DNA of 64,000 nucleotides from Rhizobium sp. ASV8 (GTDB lineage: Bacteria; Pseudomonadota; Alphaproteobacteria; Rhizobiales; Rhizobiaceae): positions 1-64,000 of the forward strand of contig NZ_JAELUG010000001.1 in NCBI RefSeq assembly GCF_016429255.1, given 5' to 3'. The position numbers were made by a program, and so were the translations under genes. The notes beneath the pieces were generated by a model that saw nothing but the letters and a program-made list of their open reading frames with translations, was not told the DNA's origin and searched no databases. This document shows, in pieces, positions 43,028-52,669 of the stretch; positions within the stretch are counted from its first letter, which is position 1; every line of letters starts with the position of its first letter.

Positions 43028-44284
43028 TCAGGCGTTTGCGAGATCCTTCAGCCGGGCGAGCAGGCTCGCCCGGTCATCGGAAAAGTTCCCTTCGAGCCAC
43101 TCCTGTTCCAGCTTGCCGAGAAGCTCGCCAACACGCGGCCCCGCATTGACACCCGCAGCCAGGGCGTCGGCTCCGCTGAGTGGGAAAGCTGGTTTCTTCC
43201 ATTTCGCCGCTCGCTCCAGCAACTTGCCGAGCCGCGCCGTGCGCGCCATCTCCTCGAAATCGCCCTCAGCCTTGCCACGCGCAATGGCAAGCGCCAATTT
43301 CAGGCGGACCGCCACACCGGACGGATCATGGCGGTAAAGCAGGCGATCGAAGACGGCTTCCGAAAGGTCATCCTTGATAACGGGCGCATTCGCCCAGGCT
43401 TGAAGGGAGGCGGCCTCGGCCTTCGATAGACGCAGGCGTTCTGCCAGCTTTGCTAGCCTCGTCGCGTCGGGCGGCACGATGGCGGCGAGCCGCAGCAAGG
43501 GATCGGCGGCCCAACCGAGAGCCTGCTCGGCGGCAATCAGGGCTGGAACGGCATCGATACCCCATTTCTCGGTTTCCGGCAGCACTTCGGTCAGTACGCC
43601 AACCTGGCGCATCCAGAGCAAGGCCCGACCGGGATCCTTGGCCGAAAGCAGCTTTTTCATCTCTGACCAGACACGCTCGGCCGATAGTGTCGCGATTTTC
43701 GTTCGAGCGGCAGCACAGGCACGTAGTCCATCCGCATCCGGGCGGCCGTTGCCGTAATGGGCGAAGAAACGGAAAAAGCGCAATATGCGCAGATGATCTT
43801 CGGCAATTCGTGTCGCGGCATCGCCGATGAAACGGATATTGCGGCGCTCGAGGTCGGCAAGCCCGCCAACGAGATCCACGACTTCGCCATCGGCAGAGGC
43901 GTAAAGCGCGTTGATCGTGAGGTCGCGCCGTTCCGCATCGGCCTGCCAATCCTCGCTGAAAGCCACGCGCGCGCGGCGGCCATCCGTTTCCACGTCCCGC
44001 CGCAAGGTGGTGATCTCGAACGGTTTGCCGCCGATGACCAGAGTGACGGTTCCATGTGCGATGCCGGTCGGCACGGCCTTGATCCCGGCCGCTCCTGCCC
44101 GCTCGACCACGGCTTCCGGCAACAAGGTCGTGGCGATATCGATATCGGCGACCGGCAATCCCATGAGACTGTTGCGGACGGCGCCGCCGACGACGCGGCC
44201 CTCGCCACCATCGGCATTCAGAAGCGACAGCACCCGCTGCAATGCCTCATCGCGAAACCAGGCCTCACCAGCAACGGACGTCAT
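43028..44284 (-). CDS. cca: CCA tRNA nucleotidyltransferase / poly(A) polymerase family
   Basis: Adds or repairs the 3' CCA end of tRNAs. It is 418 residues. The class II nucleotidyltransferase head GGAVRNSLMGLPVADIDIATTL holds the catalytic DxD, followed by RRDLTINALYASADGEVVDLVGGLADL and the RNA-binding helical body. It overlaps the upstream Nudix gene by 4 bases, so three genes (DUF1285, Nudix, cca) form a tightly coupled leftward operon conserved in Rhizobiales. Confidence 0.95.
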   Translation of the reverse strand: MTSVAGEAWFRDEALQRVLSLLNADGGEGRVVGGAVRNSLMGLPVADIDIATTLLPEAVVERAGAAGIKAVPTGIAHGTVTLVIGGKPFEITTLRRDVETDGRRARVAFSEDWQADAERRDLTINALYASADGEVVDLVGGLADLERRNIRFIGDAATRIAEDHLRILRFFRFFAHYGNGRPDADGLRACAAARTKIATLSAERVWSEMKKLLSAKDPGRALLWMRQVGVLTEVLPETEKWGIDAVPALIAAEQALGWAADPLLRLAAIVPPDATRLAKLAERLRLSKAEAASLQAWANAPVIKDDLSEAVFDRLLYRHDPSGVAVRLKLALAIARGKAEGDFEEMARTARLGKLLERAAKWKKPAFPLSGADALAAGVNAGPRVGELLGKLEQEWLEGNFSDDRASLLARLKDLANA

Positions 44285-44916
44285 GTGTAAAGCCTTTCGT
44301 AGAGCGTGCGCACAATGCTTGCCGTAATGCCCCAGATCATGCGCTGTCCATAGGGCATGCGATAGAAATGCCGTTCGATCCCCTGCCAGAGCATGGTGTC
44401 GGTCGCATGATGGCTGGGATTCATCAAAAACGAGAGCGGCACCTCGAAAGCATCCTCGACCTCGGTCGGATTGAGAGCCAGATCGAAGCCGGGTTTCACC
44501 ACGGCAAGGATCGGCGTAATGCGGAAGCCGGTCGCAGCCAGGTAGTTCGGCAGGCGCGCAACGGGTTCGATGAAGATATCGGCAAGCCCGATCTCCTCGC
44601 CAGCCTCGCGCACGGCAGCCATTTCCGGCGATGCATCTTCGGGATCGATCGCGCCGCCCGGAAAGGCGATCTGACCGGAATGCTTGCGCAAGGTCGAAGT
44701 TCTGAGCGTGAAGATCACCTTGGCGTCGTCGCCATTGTCAACCACCGGCACCAGCACGGCAGCATCCTTCAGCTTCAGTCCCTCGACATGCGATATGGTC
44801 TCGGGATTGAGGCGATGATCGCCGTGGTCGCGCCAGGCAAGTTCGACGGGACGACCGCTCTGATGGAGGGCACGACGCCGAAACTCATCGGCAGAATAAA
44901 GCGGGAATTCACTCAT
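44281..44916 (-). CDS. CoA pyrophosphatase, Nudix family
   Basis: A 211-residue hydrolase. The CoA-specific motif LRKHSGQIAFPGGAIDPED precedes the Nudix box (GAIDPEDASPEMAAVREAGEEIGL). It should split CoA or its derivatives into 3',5'-ADP and phosphopantetheine. The start at MSEFPLYS is set by the 4-base overlap with the DUF1285 gene stop. Middle gene of the three-gene operon. Confidence 0.92.
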   Translation of the reverse strand: MSEFPLYSADEFRRRALHQSGRPVELAWRDHGDHRLNPETISHVEGLKLKDAAVLVPVVDNGDDAKVIFTLRTSTLRKHSGQIAFPGGAIDPEDASPEMAAVREAGEEIGLADIFIEPVARLPNYLAATGFRITPILAVVKPGFDLALNPTEVEDAFEVPLSFLMNPSHHATDTMLWQGIERHFYRMPYGQRMIWGITASIVRTLYERLYT

Positions 44917-45536
44917 CGCGTCAGCGCATCCAATTCGGCAAGAGGCATGACGGGAAAGATCGAGGCGCCGGAGCGCACACAAAACATTTCCCGCCCGGCA
45001 ATTTCGACAGGCTCACCGAGTTCGACGAGATCGTACATGACGGCCCGCGTCACGAGTGCCTCAAGCCGTCCGCGAACATGTAGATAGGGTTTCAGCTCAT
45101 TGTTTTCGCCGCGAATGACAAAACGGATCGGATGATCCCTGCCCGCCTCGACCACATCGCCGACATTGGTGCGGAAAGTGAGCACACGTCGGCTATCTCG
45201 CTCCGTTACGCTCATTTCGACGGCGACGAAAGGCGCATCGACGACACGGATCCCGACCTTTTCCACAGGTGTGACGAGGTAGGTTTTGCCATCTTCGTCC
45301 TTGCGCAGGACCGTCGAGAACAAACGGACGAGCGGCGCACGCCCGATCGGCGTACCCAGATAGAACCAGGTCCCGTCGGCCCTGATCTCCATGTCGAGAT
45401 CGCCGCAAAACGGCGGATTCCAACGATCGACCGGCGGCAAACCCTTCTTGTGGTCACCGCTATCGCCCGCGGCGCGCGAAATCAGCGCCGCGAGGCTCGC
45501 TGCATCACCGGTTGCCTTGATTTCCTCGGTTGCCAT
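44913..45536 (-). CDS. DUF1285 domain-containing protein
   Basis: A 207-residue protein with the DUF1285 core: PPVDRWNPPFCGDLDMEIRADGTWFYLGTPIGR, then LFSTVLRKDEDGKTYLVTPVEK. The family is almost always encoded next to the CoA-type Nudix gene and cca. Its function is unknown. The start at MATEEIK has GGGACAGAAG upstream; an ATG 7 codons earlier touches the RIME-like element and has no ribosome site. Confidence 0.88.
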   Translation of the reverse strand: MATEEIKATGDAASLAALISRAAGDSGDHKKGLPPVDRWNPPFCGDLDMEIRADGTWFYLGTPIGRAPLVRLFSTVLRKDEDGKTYLVTPVEKVGIRVVDAPFVAVEMSVTERDSRRVLTFRTNVGDVVEAGRDHPIRFVIRGENNELKPYLHVRGRLEALVTRAVMYDLVELGEPVEIAGREMFCVRSGASIFPVMPLAELDALTR

Positions 45537-45558
45537 TCTTCTGTCCCGGTTGGCCATT

Positions 45559-45672
45559 AGAGCATGTTGCCGAAAAGTGTGGGCGATCCCTCGGACGACA
45601 TCATGCTCTACTTTTCATTCTGGAGCGGATTCAGATTTTAGGTCGCGTCGACCTAAATTCATCCGACTCCAG
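45559..45672 (-). repeat. RIME-like rhizobial intergenic mosaic element, copy 2
   Basis: On the minus strand: CTGGAGTCGGATGAATTTAG.. palindrome, then AGAGCATGATGTCG...TTCGGCAACATGCTCT. It closely matches copy 1 at hemF in the other orientation. It lies in the region between divergent DUF1285 and moxR genes. The remainder of that gap (45673-45816) should hold the moxR promoter, with no clear consensus. Confidence 0.8.
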
Positions 45673-45816
45673 TCACGAATACGACAGTTTCTCACGAGAT
45701 AGTCATTCGAAACGTGCTTGTCAGCCATGTTCGTGGCGATAAGTTGTATTGATTGTGAGGCAAATGTGTAAGGTCTGCGAATCGCGCGCACCGTTTTTCT
45801 GCCACTGGAGACGCAA

Positions 45817-46830
45817 ATGGGCATGATCAAATCGACCGAAACGAGCCTCGACGAGCAGGCCATCGTCGCGTCAGCCGAGAAGGCGCTGAACGATATCGCC
45901 CGCATCCGCGATGAGGTCTCGAAGGTCATTTTCGGCCAGGAAAGCGTCGTGGAAAACACGTTGCTTGCGGTGCTGGCCGGCGGTCATGCCCTGCTGGTCG
46001 GCGTGCCCGGCCTCGCCAAGACCAAACTTGTGACGACGCTCGGCGCCGTCCTTGGCCTCGCCTCCAATCGCGTACAGTTCACGCCCGATCTGATGCCCTC
46101 CGATATTCTCGGCTCCGAAGTGATGGACCAGGATGAAAGCGGACGCCGCTCCTTCCGCTTCGTCAAGGGTCCGGTCTTCGCGCAATTGCTGATGGCCGAC
46201 GAAATCAACCGCGCTTCGCCGCGCACGCAGTCGGCGCTGCTGCAGTCGATGCAGGAGTACCACGTCACTATTGCCGGCCAGCGCTATGACCTGCCCGCTC
46301 CTTTCCACGTTCTTGCAACGCAGAATCCGCTCGAGCAGGAAGGCACATATCCGCTACCGGAAGCCCAGCTCGACCGCTTCCTGCTGCAGGTCGATGTCGG
46401 CTATCCGGAACTTGCCGACGAGCGTCGTATTCTCCTCGAAACCACAGGCCTCGGCGAAGCGACGCCGCAGGCGGTTATCGATGCCGGACGCCTGTTGGAA
46501 ATTCAGCAGCTGATCCGCCAGATGCCCGTCAGCGACGGCGTGGTCGACGCTATCCTGTCTCTCGTACGTTCCGCCCGTCCCGGCCAGGGCAATGCCTCGA
46601 CCGACAAGCATGTCGCCTGGGGTCCGGGCCCGCGTGCAGGCCAAGCCATGATGCTCTGCGCCCGCGCCCGCGCACTTTATGAAGGCCGCCTTGCACCGTC
46701 GATCGACGATGTGCATGCGCTTGCCGAGCCGGTACTCGAACATCGCATGGCGCTGACCTTTGCGGCCCGTGCCGAGGGCATGTCCGTGCGGGATGTCATT
46801 GCGGGTCTGGTAAAACAGTCGCGAACGTAA
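45817..46830 (+). CDS. MoxR family AAA+ ATPase
   Basis: A 337-residue AAA+ chaperone. Walker A is GVPGLAKTKLV, Walker B LLMADEINRASPRTQSALLQSM, followed by the sensor ATQNPLEQEGTYPLPEAQLDRF. MoxR proteins act with VWA-domain partners in assembling or activating other complexes. It starts the four-gene operon with DUF58, BatA/DUF4159 and a large membrane protein. Ribosome site GGAGACG 5 bases before the ATG. Confidence 0.95.
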   Translation: MGMIKSTETSLDEQAIVASAEKALNDIARIRDEVSKVIFGQESVVENTLLAVLAGGHALLVGVPGLAKTKLVTTLGAVLGLASNRVQFTPDLMPSDILGSEVMDQDESGRRSFRFVKGPVFAQLLMADEINRASPRTQSALLQSMQEYHVTIAGQRYDLPAPFHVLATQNPLEQEGTYPLPEAQLDRFLLQVDVGYPELADERRILLETTGLGEATPQAVIDAGRLLEIQQLIRQMPVSDGVVDAILSLVRSARPGQGNASTDKHVAWGPGPRAGQAMMLCARARALYEGRLAPSIDDVHALAEPVLEHRMALTFAARAEGMSVRDVIAGLVKQSRT

Positions 46831-46856
46831 GCCGGATGTCGAGGAGAGTATAGCGC

Positions 46857-47777
46857 GTGGCATCCATCGGACAGATCGTCAGACCGACTTCGGGCAATGA
46901 TGCGCTCTCCCGAGCCCGCAGCCGCGCCGCTCTCGTGCCGGATTGCCTTGTCGAAGCCAAGCGCATCGCCAACACGGTGATCGCCGGATGGCACGGCCGT
47001 CGCAAGCGCGGCATCGGCGAGAATTTCTGGCAGTTTCGCCCGTATAGCGAGGGCGAAAGCCTTTCGCGTATCGACTGGCGCCGGTCCGCCCGCGACGATC
47101 ATACCTATATCCGCGATCACGAATGGGAAGCCGCCCACACGATCTGGCTCTGGGCCGATCTCTCGCCTTCGATGATGTTCAAATCCACCTACGGCCATGT
47201 TTCCAAGGAAGGCCGTGCGCTCGTCATCATGCTGGCGCTTGCCGAAATCCTGTCGCGCTCGGGCGAACGGATCGGTTGCCCCGGCGTCATGGAGCCGCTT
47301 TCGACCCGCAATGCGGCCGAGCGCCTGGCTGCGGCGCTGATGCACACGCCGCTGGAAGGTGGCTTGCCGCAGACGGCAATGATCCGCGGTTGGAGCGATA
47401 TCGTGCTGATCGGGGATTTCCTGGACGATGCCGATACCGTCATGAGCCGGATCGGGCCGCTGGCGCGCCGTGGGCTGCGTGGTCACGTGATCGAAGTCGC
47501 AGATCCTGCGGAAGAGATCTTTCCCTACAGCGGGCGCACCGAGTTTAGCGACCCTGAAACCGGCTCGAAATTGATGGCCGGCCGCGCGGAAAACCTGCGT
47601 GACGACTATCAGCGCGCTTATCTGGCCCGTCGAGAGAATCTCGGCCAGTCGTTGCGCCATCTCGGCTGGACCTTCGTCAGCCACCGCACCGATCGTTTGG
47701 CATCGGAAGCGCTGGTCGCCGTACATATGTATCTTTCCGGCATGCCTGCGAGGGTAGCGACTGGGGGTCAGCCATGA
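46857..47777 (+). CDS. DUF58 domain-containing protein
   Basis: A 306-residue protein with the DUF58 core YSEGESLSRIDWRRSARDDHTYIRDHEWE and a VWA-like region beginning WLWADLSPSM. The start is GTG with GAGGAG about 10 bases upstream. The MoxR-DUF58 pair is a standard arrangement; the end overlaps the next gene by 4 bases (ATGA). Likely a substrate or adaptor for the MoxR ATPase. Confidence 0.92.
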   Translation: MASIGQIVRPTSGNDALSRARSRAALVPDCLVEAKRIANTVIAGWHGRRKRGIGENFWQFRPYSEGESLSRIDWRRSARDDHTYIRDHEWEAAHTIWLWADLSPSMMFKSTYGHVSKEGRALVIMLALAEILSRSGERIGCPGVMEPLSTRNAAERLAAALMHTPLEGGLPQTAMIRGWSDIVLIGDFLDDADTVMSRIGPLARRGLRGHVIEVADPAEEIFPYSGRTEFSDPETGSKLMAGRAENLRDDYQRAYLARRENLGQSLRHLGWTFVSHRTDRLASEALVAVHMYLSGMPARVATGGQP

Positions 47778-50593
47778 GCGGGCTTTCCTTCGCATTCGCC
47801 TCGCCGGCCATCCTTGCGGCTCTGATCCTGCTTCCCGCGATCTGGTGGCTTCTACGCCTGACGCCGCCGCAGCCGCGCACCGAAGTCTTCCCGCCGCTGC
47901 GCATTCTAGCCTCGATCCTCAAGCGCGAGGAGACGCCTGCACGAAGCCCATGGTGGCTGACGGCGCTGCGGATGCTGCTCGCTGCCCTGGTGATCCTTGC
48001 AATCGCCAATCCGATGTTCAATCCGCGCACCAATACCCTGTCAAGCAGCGGTCCGCTCGTGTTGATGATAGACAACAGCTGGGCAAGTGCTTCCGACTGG
48101 GAGCGTCGCGTCAGAACGGCCGATGCGCTGATCGACGATGCCGATGCCAAGGGCATCCCGGTCTCGGTGGCGTTTACCGCCGAACAAAGCAACGACGCGA
48201 CGCCGGGTGCCGCCATGGCCGCCCGCGACAAGCTACATGCGATGAACCCGAGACCGCTGGTTCCTGACAGGCAACGGGCCGCCGATGCCGTCAAGGCGGC
48301 GCTCCATGGCAGCAAACCGGGAACCATCGCGTTCATCTCCGATGGCATCGAAGCCAAGGAAAAGGACGATATCGTCAGCCGTCTCGCCGCCCTTCAGCCA
48401 AGCGAGCTGCGGTTGATCGAAGGCAATGGCAACGACATTCTCGCGATCACCGGCGCATCGAACAACGTCAATGACATGAGCGTTACGGCAACGCGCCTGA
48501 ATGGAACCAGCCCACTTCACCTGCGGCTGACGGCGCAAGACAACCAGGGCCGACCCATTGCCGCCGGAGCGCTCGATTTTGCGGGCGGCCAAACCGTTGC
48601 GACCGGCTCTATCGCGGCTCCCTTCGAGATGCGCAACGATTTCGCCCGCATCGGCATCGACCGCTATGCCAACGCCGGGACCGTGCACCTGCTTGACGAC
48701 GGCTTTCGCCGCCGCCGCGTCGCGCTTCTTTCCGGTCAGGCCGCCGACGAATTCCAGCCGATCCTTTCGCCGCTCTACTACATCCAGCGCGCCCTTCAGC
48801 CTTACGCCGATCTGACCCAACCCAGCAGCGCGGATCTGGCGAAGTCGATTCCGCAATTGCTTGCCGGCAATCCTTCGGTGATCATCATGGCCGATGTCGG
48901 CCGATTGCCGCAGGAAAGCTATGCGCCGCTGCAGCGCTGGATTGAGAATGGCGGAACGCTGATCCGTTTTGCCGGTCCGCGTCTGGCTGCAGCCCCCGCC
49001 GACGACCCGCTCGTTCCCGTGACGTTGCGGCAAGGCGAGCGGACGTTCGGCGGCGCGCTATCCTGGGCCGAGCCGCAGCCGCTCGCAGATTTTCCCTCCT
49101 TCGGTCCCTTCGCCGGCATGCCGAAGCCGAACAATGTCCTGATCAAGCGGCAGGTTCTGGCGGAACCGACACCGGATCTTGCCGAGCGCACCTGGGCAAG
49201 CCTTGCCGACGGAACGCCCCTCGTCACCGAAAAGCAAATGCGGGCAGGCCGCATCGTTCTCTTCCATGTGAGCGCCGAGCCGCAATGGTCCGATCTGCCG
49301 ATCTCGGGTGATTTTGTCGAAATGCTGCGCCGTATCGTCCAGCTCTCCCGCTCAGGTGGCGTCAACTCAGCTGAAGGCGCAGCGAAGACGGCCGAAGCGT
49401 TGCCGCCATACAGGCTTCTGACCGCCAAGGGCGTGCTGACCAGCGAAATCGGTAGCGCCCGGCCGCTCGAACCGAGTGTCAAGGGCGCGCCGGTCGCGAG
49501 TTTCGACAATCCGCCCGGCCTCTACGGCTCCGAAGAAGGCTTTTCCGCCGTCAACGTCTTAGGCCCCGGCGCTGCCCTCAAGCCACTGGATGCGACGGCC
49601 GGGACAGTCGCGCGGGAAGACCTGATCGGTGGAGAAGCATGGTCCGCCAAGCCGATCCTCTTCATCCTCGCTTTCCTCGTCCTTTTGGCCGATAGTCTGA
49701 TCGTGCTTTTCATGAACGGTATTTTCCCACGCCTCGGCAGATCGGCAAAGGCTGCCGCCGGCGGCGCAGCCATGCTGTTGCTGGCGCTCTCGATCGCCCT
49801 CTTCCTGCATCCGGCAAATGCCTTGGCCGACGATTCAAAGCCCGGCGACGACACCATCTATTCGCGGCTGGACAAGACACATCTTGCCTATGTCGTCACG
49901 GGCGAGTCCGAAGTCGACCATATTTCCGAACGTGGCCTGGCCGGCCTTTCCGACTATCTGACCTATCGGACGACGCTGGAACCTGGGGCGCCTGTCGGGC
50001 TGGATCCAGCGAAGGACGAACTCGCTTTCTACCCATTGATCTACTGGCCGATATCGGCGACGGCGCCGATGCCGTCCAACGATGCGATCAACCGCGTCGA
50101 CGCCTATATGCGCAATGGCGGCACCGTGCTTTTCGACACACGCGACGCCATCAATACGATGGGCGACAGCTCTTCGCCCGGCCCGAACGGCCAGCGGCTG
50201 CAGCAGATCCTCGCCAATCTCGATATTCCCGCGCTCGAGCCCGTGCCGGCCGGCCATGTGTTGACCAAGTCCTTCTACCTGCTCTCGAGCTTTCCCGGCC
50301 GTTATGCCGATAGCCCGCTCTGGGTGGAGGCCAGACAGGATAGCCGCCGCGACGGCAATGCTGTCGCCTCCTCGGACGGCGTGACGCCGATCATGATCAC
50401 TGGCAACGACTTTGCCGGCGCATGGGCGATCGACGAAAACGGCTCGCCGCTGTTGCCGACCGTGCCGCCGGACGAGACCCAACGAGAATATGCCTACCGC
50501 AGCGGCGTCAACATCATGATGTATATGCTCACCGGCAACTATAAGTCGGATCAGGTACACGTCGGCGACATTTTGCAACGGTTGGGGCAGTAG
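47774..50593 (+). CDS. BatA-VWA-DUF4159 membrane protein
   Basis: A 939-residue protein: an aerotolerance-regulator (BatA) N-terminus with two helices (about 5-25 and 60-80), a VWA-like part (LVLMIDNSWASA, an incomplete DxSxS site), a long periplasmic part, two helices near 620-680, and a C-terminal DUF4159 domain (about 690-900; YPLIYWPISATAPMPSNDA, RNGGTVLFDTRDA). Operon third gene, overlapping DUF58. The MoxR system it belongs to probably acts on an envelope target; none is identified in the window. Confidence 0.9.
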   Translation: MSGLSFAFASPAILAALILLPAIWWLLRLTPPQPRTEVFPPLRILASILKREETPARSPWWLTALRMLLAALVILAIANPMFNPRTNTLSSSGPLVLMIDNSWASASDWERRVRTADALIDDADAKGIPVSVAFTAEQSNDATPGAAMAARDKLHAMNPRPLVPDRQRAADAVKAALHGSKPGTIAFISDGIEAKEKDDIVSRLAALQPSELRLIEGNGNDILAITGASNNVNDMSVTATRLNGTSPLHLRLTAQDNQGRPIAAGALDFAGGQTVATGSIAAPFEMRNDFARIGIDRYANAGTVHLLDDGFRRRRVALLSGQAADEFQPILSPLYYIQRALQPYADLTQPSSADLAKSIPQLLAGNPSVIIMADVGRLPQESYAPLQRWIENGGTLIRFAGPRLAAAPADDPLVPVTLRQGERTFGGALSWAEPQPLADFPSFGPFAGMPKPNNVLIKRQVLAEPTPDLAERTWASLADGTPLVTEKQMRAGRIVLFHVSAEPQWSDLPISGDFVEMLRRIVQLSRSGGVNSAEGAAKTAEALPPYRLLTAKGVLTSEIGSARPLEPSVKGAPVASFDNPPGLYGSEEGFSAVNVLGPGAALKPLDATAGTVAREDLIGGEAWSAKPILFILAFLVLLADSLIVLFMNGIFPRLGRSAKAAAGGAAMLLLALSIALFLHPANALADDSKPGDDTIYSRLDKTHLAYVVTGESEVDHISERGLAGLSDYLTYRTTLEPGAPVGLDPAKDELAFYPLIYWPISATAPMPSNDAINRVDAYMRNGGTVLFDTRDAINTMGDSSSPGPNGQRLQQILANLDIPALEPVPAGHVLTKSFYLLSSFPGRYADSPLWVEARQDSRRDGNAVASSDGVTPIMITGNDFAGAWAIDENGSPLLPTVPPDETQREYAYRSGVNIMMYMLTGNYKSDQVHVGDILQRLGQ

Positions 50594-50594
50594 G

Positions 50595-52667
50595 ATGAAT
50601 ATCGGTTTCGCCCCATTCCTGCCCTGGCCGGTGCTATCGGCTCTTGCGGTATTGATGCTGGCCATCTCTGTTCTCGCAATCTACCGGCGCCTGCGCGGTA
50701 GCTGGATCCGTGCGCTCGCCGGCATTGCCCTGCTGATCGCACTCGCCAATCCCGTGCTGATGCAGGAAGACCGCGACCAGCTCACGACCATCGTCCCCGT
50801 CATCGTCGACCGCAGTCTCAGCCAGGAGACGCCGGAACGCACCAAGATGACGGATGATGCCTTGGCAATGTTGAAGGATAGGCTGGCGCAGTTCCCGCGC
50901 ATAGAGCCACGCATCGTCGAGGTGCGCGACCCCGCGGAATCGGATTCCCCTTCGACCCGGCTCTTCACCGCTCTCTCTTCTGCCATCGCGGACGTGCCGC
51001 CCGCCCGGATCGGCGCCGCGATCTTCCTGACCGACGGACAGATTCACGATATTCCGGGCATCAACCAGCAACTCGGCTTCGACGCCCCTATCCATGGCCT
51101 GATCACCGGCAAGCCGGATGAATTCGACCGCCGTATCGAAGTTGTCCGTGCCCCTCGCTTCGGCCTCGTCAACGAGGAGCAGCAGCTGGTTTTCCATGTC
51201 GTTGACGACGGCAAAAGCCCCGGCGGCCTTGCTGATGTCACCATCAAGATGAATGGCGACGAGATTGCCACCCTGCAGGCGACGCCTGGTCAGGATACGC
51301 CCTTCAGCTTCAAGGTGCCGCGCGCCGGCAATAACGTCCTCGAATTCTCGGTCGCCGAAGTCCCTGGCGAAGTCACGCCGATCAACAACCGTACCGTTCA
51401 ACTGATCGAAGGCATCCGTCAGAACATGCGCGTCCTGCTCGTTTCCGGCGAGCCGCATGCGGGCGAACGTGCCTGGCGCAACCTGCTGAAGTCGGATCCG
51501 TCGGTCGATCTCGTGCACTTCACCATTCTTCGTCCGCCGGATAAGCAGGATGGCACGCCGATCAACGAGCTGTCGCTGATCGCGTTCCCGACGCGCGAGC
51601 TCTTCGTCGACAAGATCAGCTCTTTCGACCTGATCATCTTCGATCGCTATCAGGACCGTCAGAATGTCCTGCCGACGATCTATTATGATTACATGGCGCA
51701 GTACGTCGAAAATGGCGGGGCATTGCTCGTGGCCGCCGGTCCCGAACACGCGGCCGGCAATTCGATCGCGCTGACGCCACTCGCCTCGGTTCTGCCAGCG
51801 GAGCCGACCGGTCAGATGATCGAGAAACCGTTCTACCCGCGCCTTTCCGAACAGGGCCGCAAACATCCCGTGACGCGTGGCCTCGACGGATCGGAGAGCG
51901 AGCCGCCGCATTGGGGCCGTTGGTTCCGTACCGTCGATGTCGAAAAGCCCCAAGGGCAAACTGTCATGGTCGGCGCTGATAACAGTCCGTTGCTGGTTCT
52001 CAACCGCGTCGGCCAGGGCCGTGTCGCCATGCTGCTCTCCGATGAAGGCTGGCTCTGGGCACGTGGCTTCGAAGGCGGCGGTCCGCACGTATCGCTCTAC
52101 AGGCGCATCGCCCACTGGCTGCTGAAGGAGCCGACGCTGGAGGAAGAGGCGCTGACGGCGAACGCAGCCGGCCGCACCTTGCAGGTCACGCGCCAGACCG
52201 TCGGCGACGATCCCGGCCCGGCAACCATCAAGTCGCCCTCCGGCAAGACGCTGACCTTGCCTTTGAAACAGGCGCAACCCGGCCTCTACGAAGGCCAGAA
52301 GCATATGGATGAAATCGGTCTCTACCAGATCACCGATGGCAGTCTTTCGACGCTGGTGCATATCGGCGCCATCGATGCTCCTGAATTCAAGGCGATGATC
52401 TCGACCACCGAAACGCTGAAGCCCCTGGCGCAAAAGACCAAGGGCCTCGTCACCCGCGTCGCCGGCGCCAATGGTGGCGTCACGGTCCCGCAGATCCTGC
52501 CGGTTCGCGGCGCCGTGCGCGTTGCGGATGGCCAGCGACTGACCGTCCGCATGACCGACGAAACCGTGCTCAAGGGGATCAACACCCTGCCCCTTTTCGC
52601 AGGCTTTGCCGGTCTTGCCCTGCTCCTCTTTGCCTTCTCTGCTACATGGTGGCGTGAAGGACGGTAA
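50595..52667 (+). CDS. Large membrane protein with VWA/GATase-like periplasmic domain
   Basis: A 690-residue protein starting one base after the DUF4159 stop. Two N-terminal helices (about 10-30, 40-58), a domain with a MIDAS-like DRSLS motif (about 72-76), a Rossmann/GATase1-like part (MRVLLVSGEPHAGERAWRNLL; YVENGGALLVAAGPE) and one C-terminal helix (LFAGFAGLALLLFAFSATWW). Probably the membrane partner of the DUF4159 protein. Specific function unknown. Confidence 0.88.
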   Translation: MNIGFAPFLPWPVLSALAVLMLAISVLAIYRRLRGSWIRALAGIALLIALANPVLMQEDRDQLTTIVPVIVDRSLSQETPERTKMTDDALAMLKDRLAQFPRIEPRIVEVRDPAESDSPSTRLFTALSSAIADVPPARIGAAIFLTDGQIHDIPGINQQLGFDAPIHGLITGKPDEFDRRIEVVRAPRFGLVNEEQQLVFHVVDDGKSPGGLADVTIKMNGDEIATLQATPGQDTPFSFKVPRAGNNVLEFSVAEVPGEVTPINNRTVQLIEGIRQNMRVLLVSGEPHAGERAWRNLLKSDPSVDLVHFTILRPPDKQDGTPINELSLIAFPTRELFVDKISSFDLIIFDRYQDRQNVLPTIYYDYMAQYVENGGALLVAAGPEHAAGNSIALTPLASVLPAEPTGQMIEKPFYPRLSEQGRKHPVTRGLDGSESEPPHWGRWFRTVDVEKPQGQTVMVGADNSPLLVLNRVGQGRVAMLLSDEGWLWARGFEGGGPHVSLYRRIAHWLLKEPTLEEEALTANAAGRTLQVTRQTVGDDPGPATIKSPSGKTLTLPLKQAQPGLYEGQKHMDEIGLYQITDGSLSTLVHIGAIDAPEFKAMISTTETLKPLAQKTKGLVTRVAGANGGVTVPQILPVRGAVRVADGQRLTVRMTDETVLKGINTLPLFAGFAGLALLLFAFSATWWREGR

Positions 52668-52669
52668 AC

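Noticed and set aside
50634-52433. 599-codon minus-strand frame under the 690-residue membrane protein gene
   Set aside because: Antisense of an operon gene with clear start, overlap and domains; no similarity to any family.
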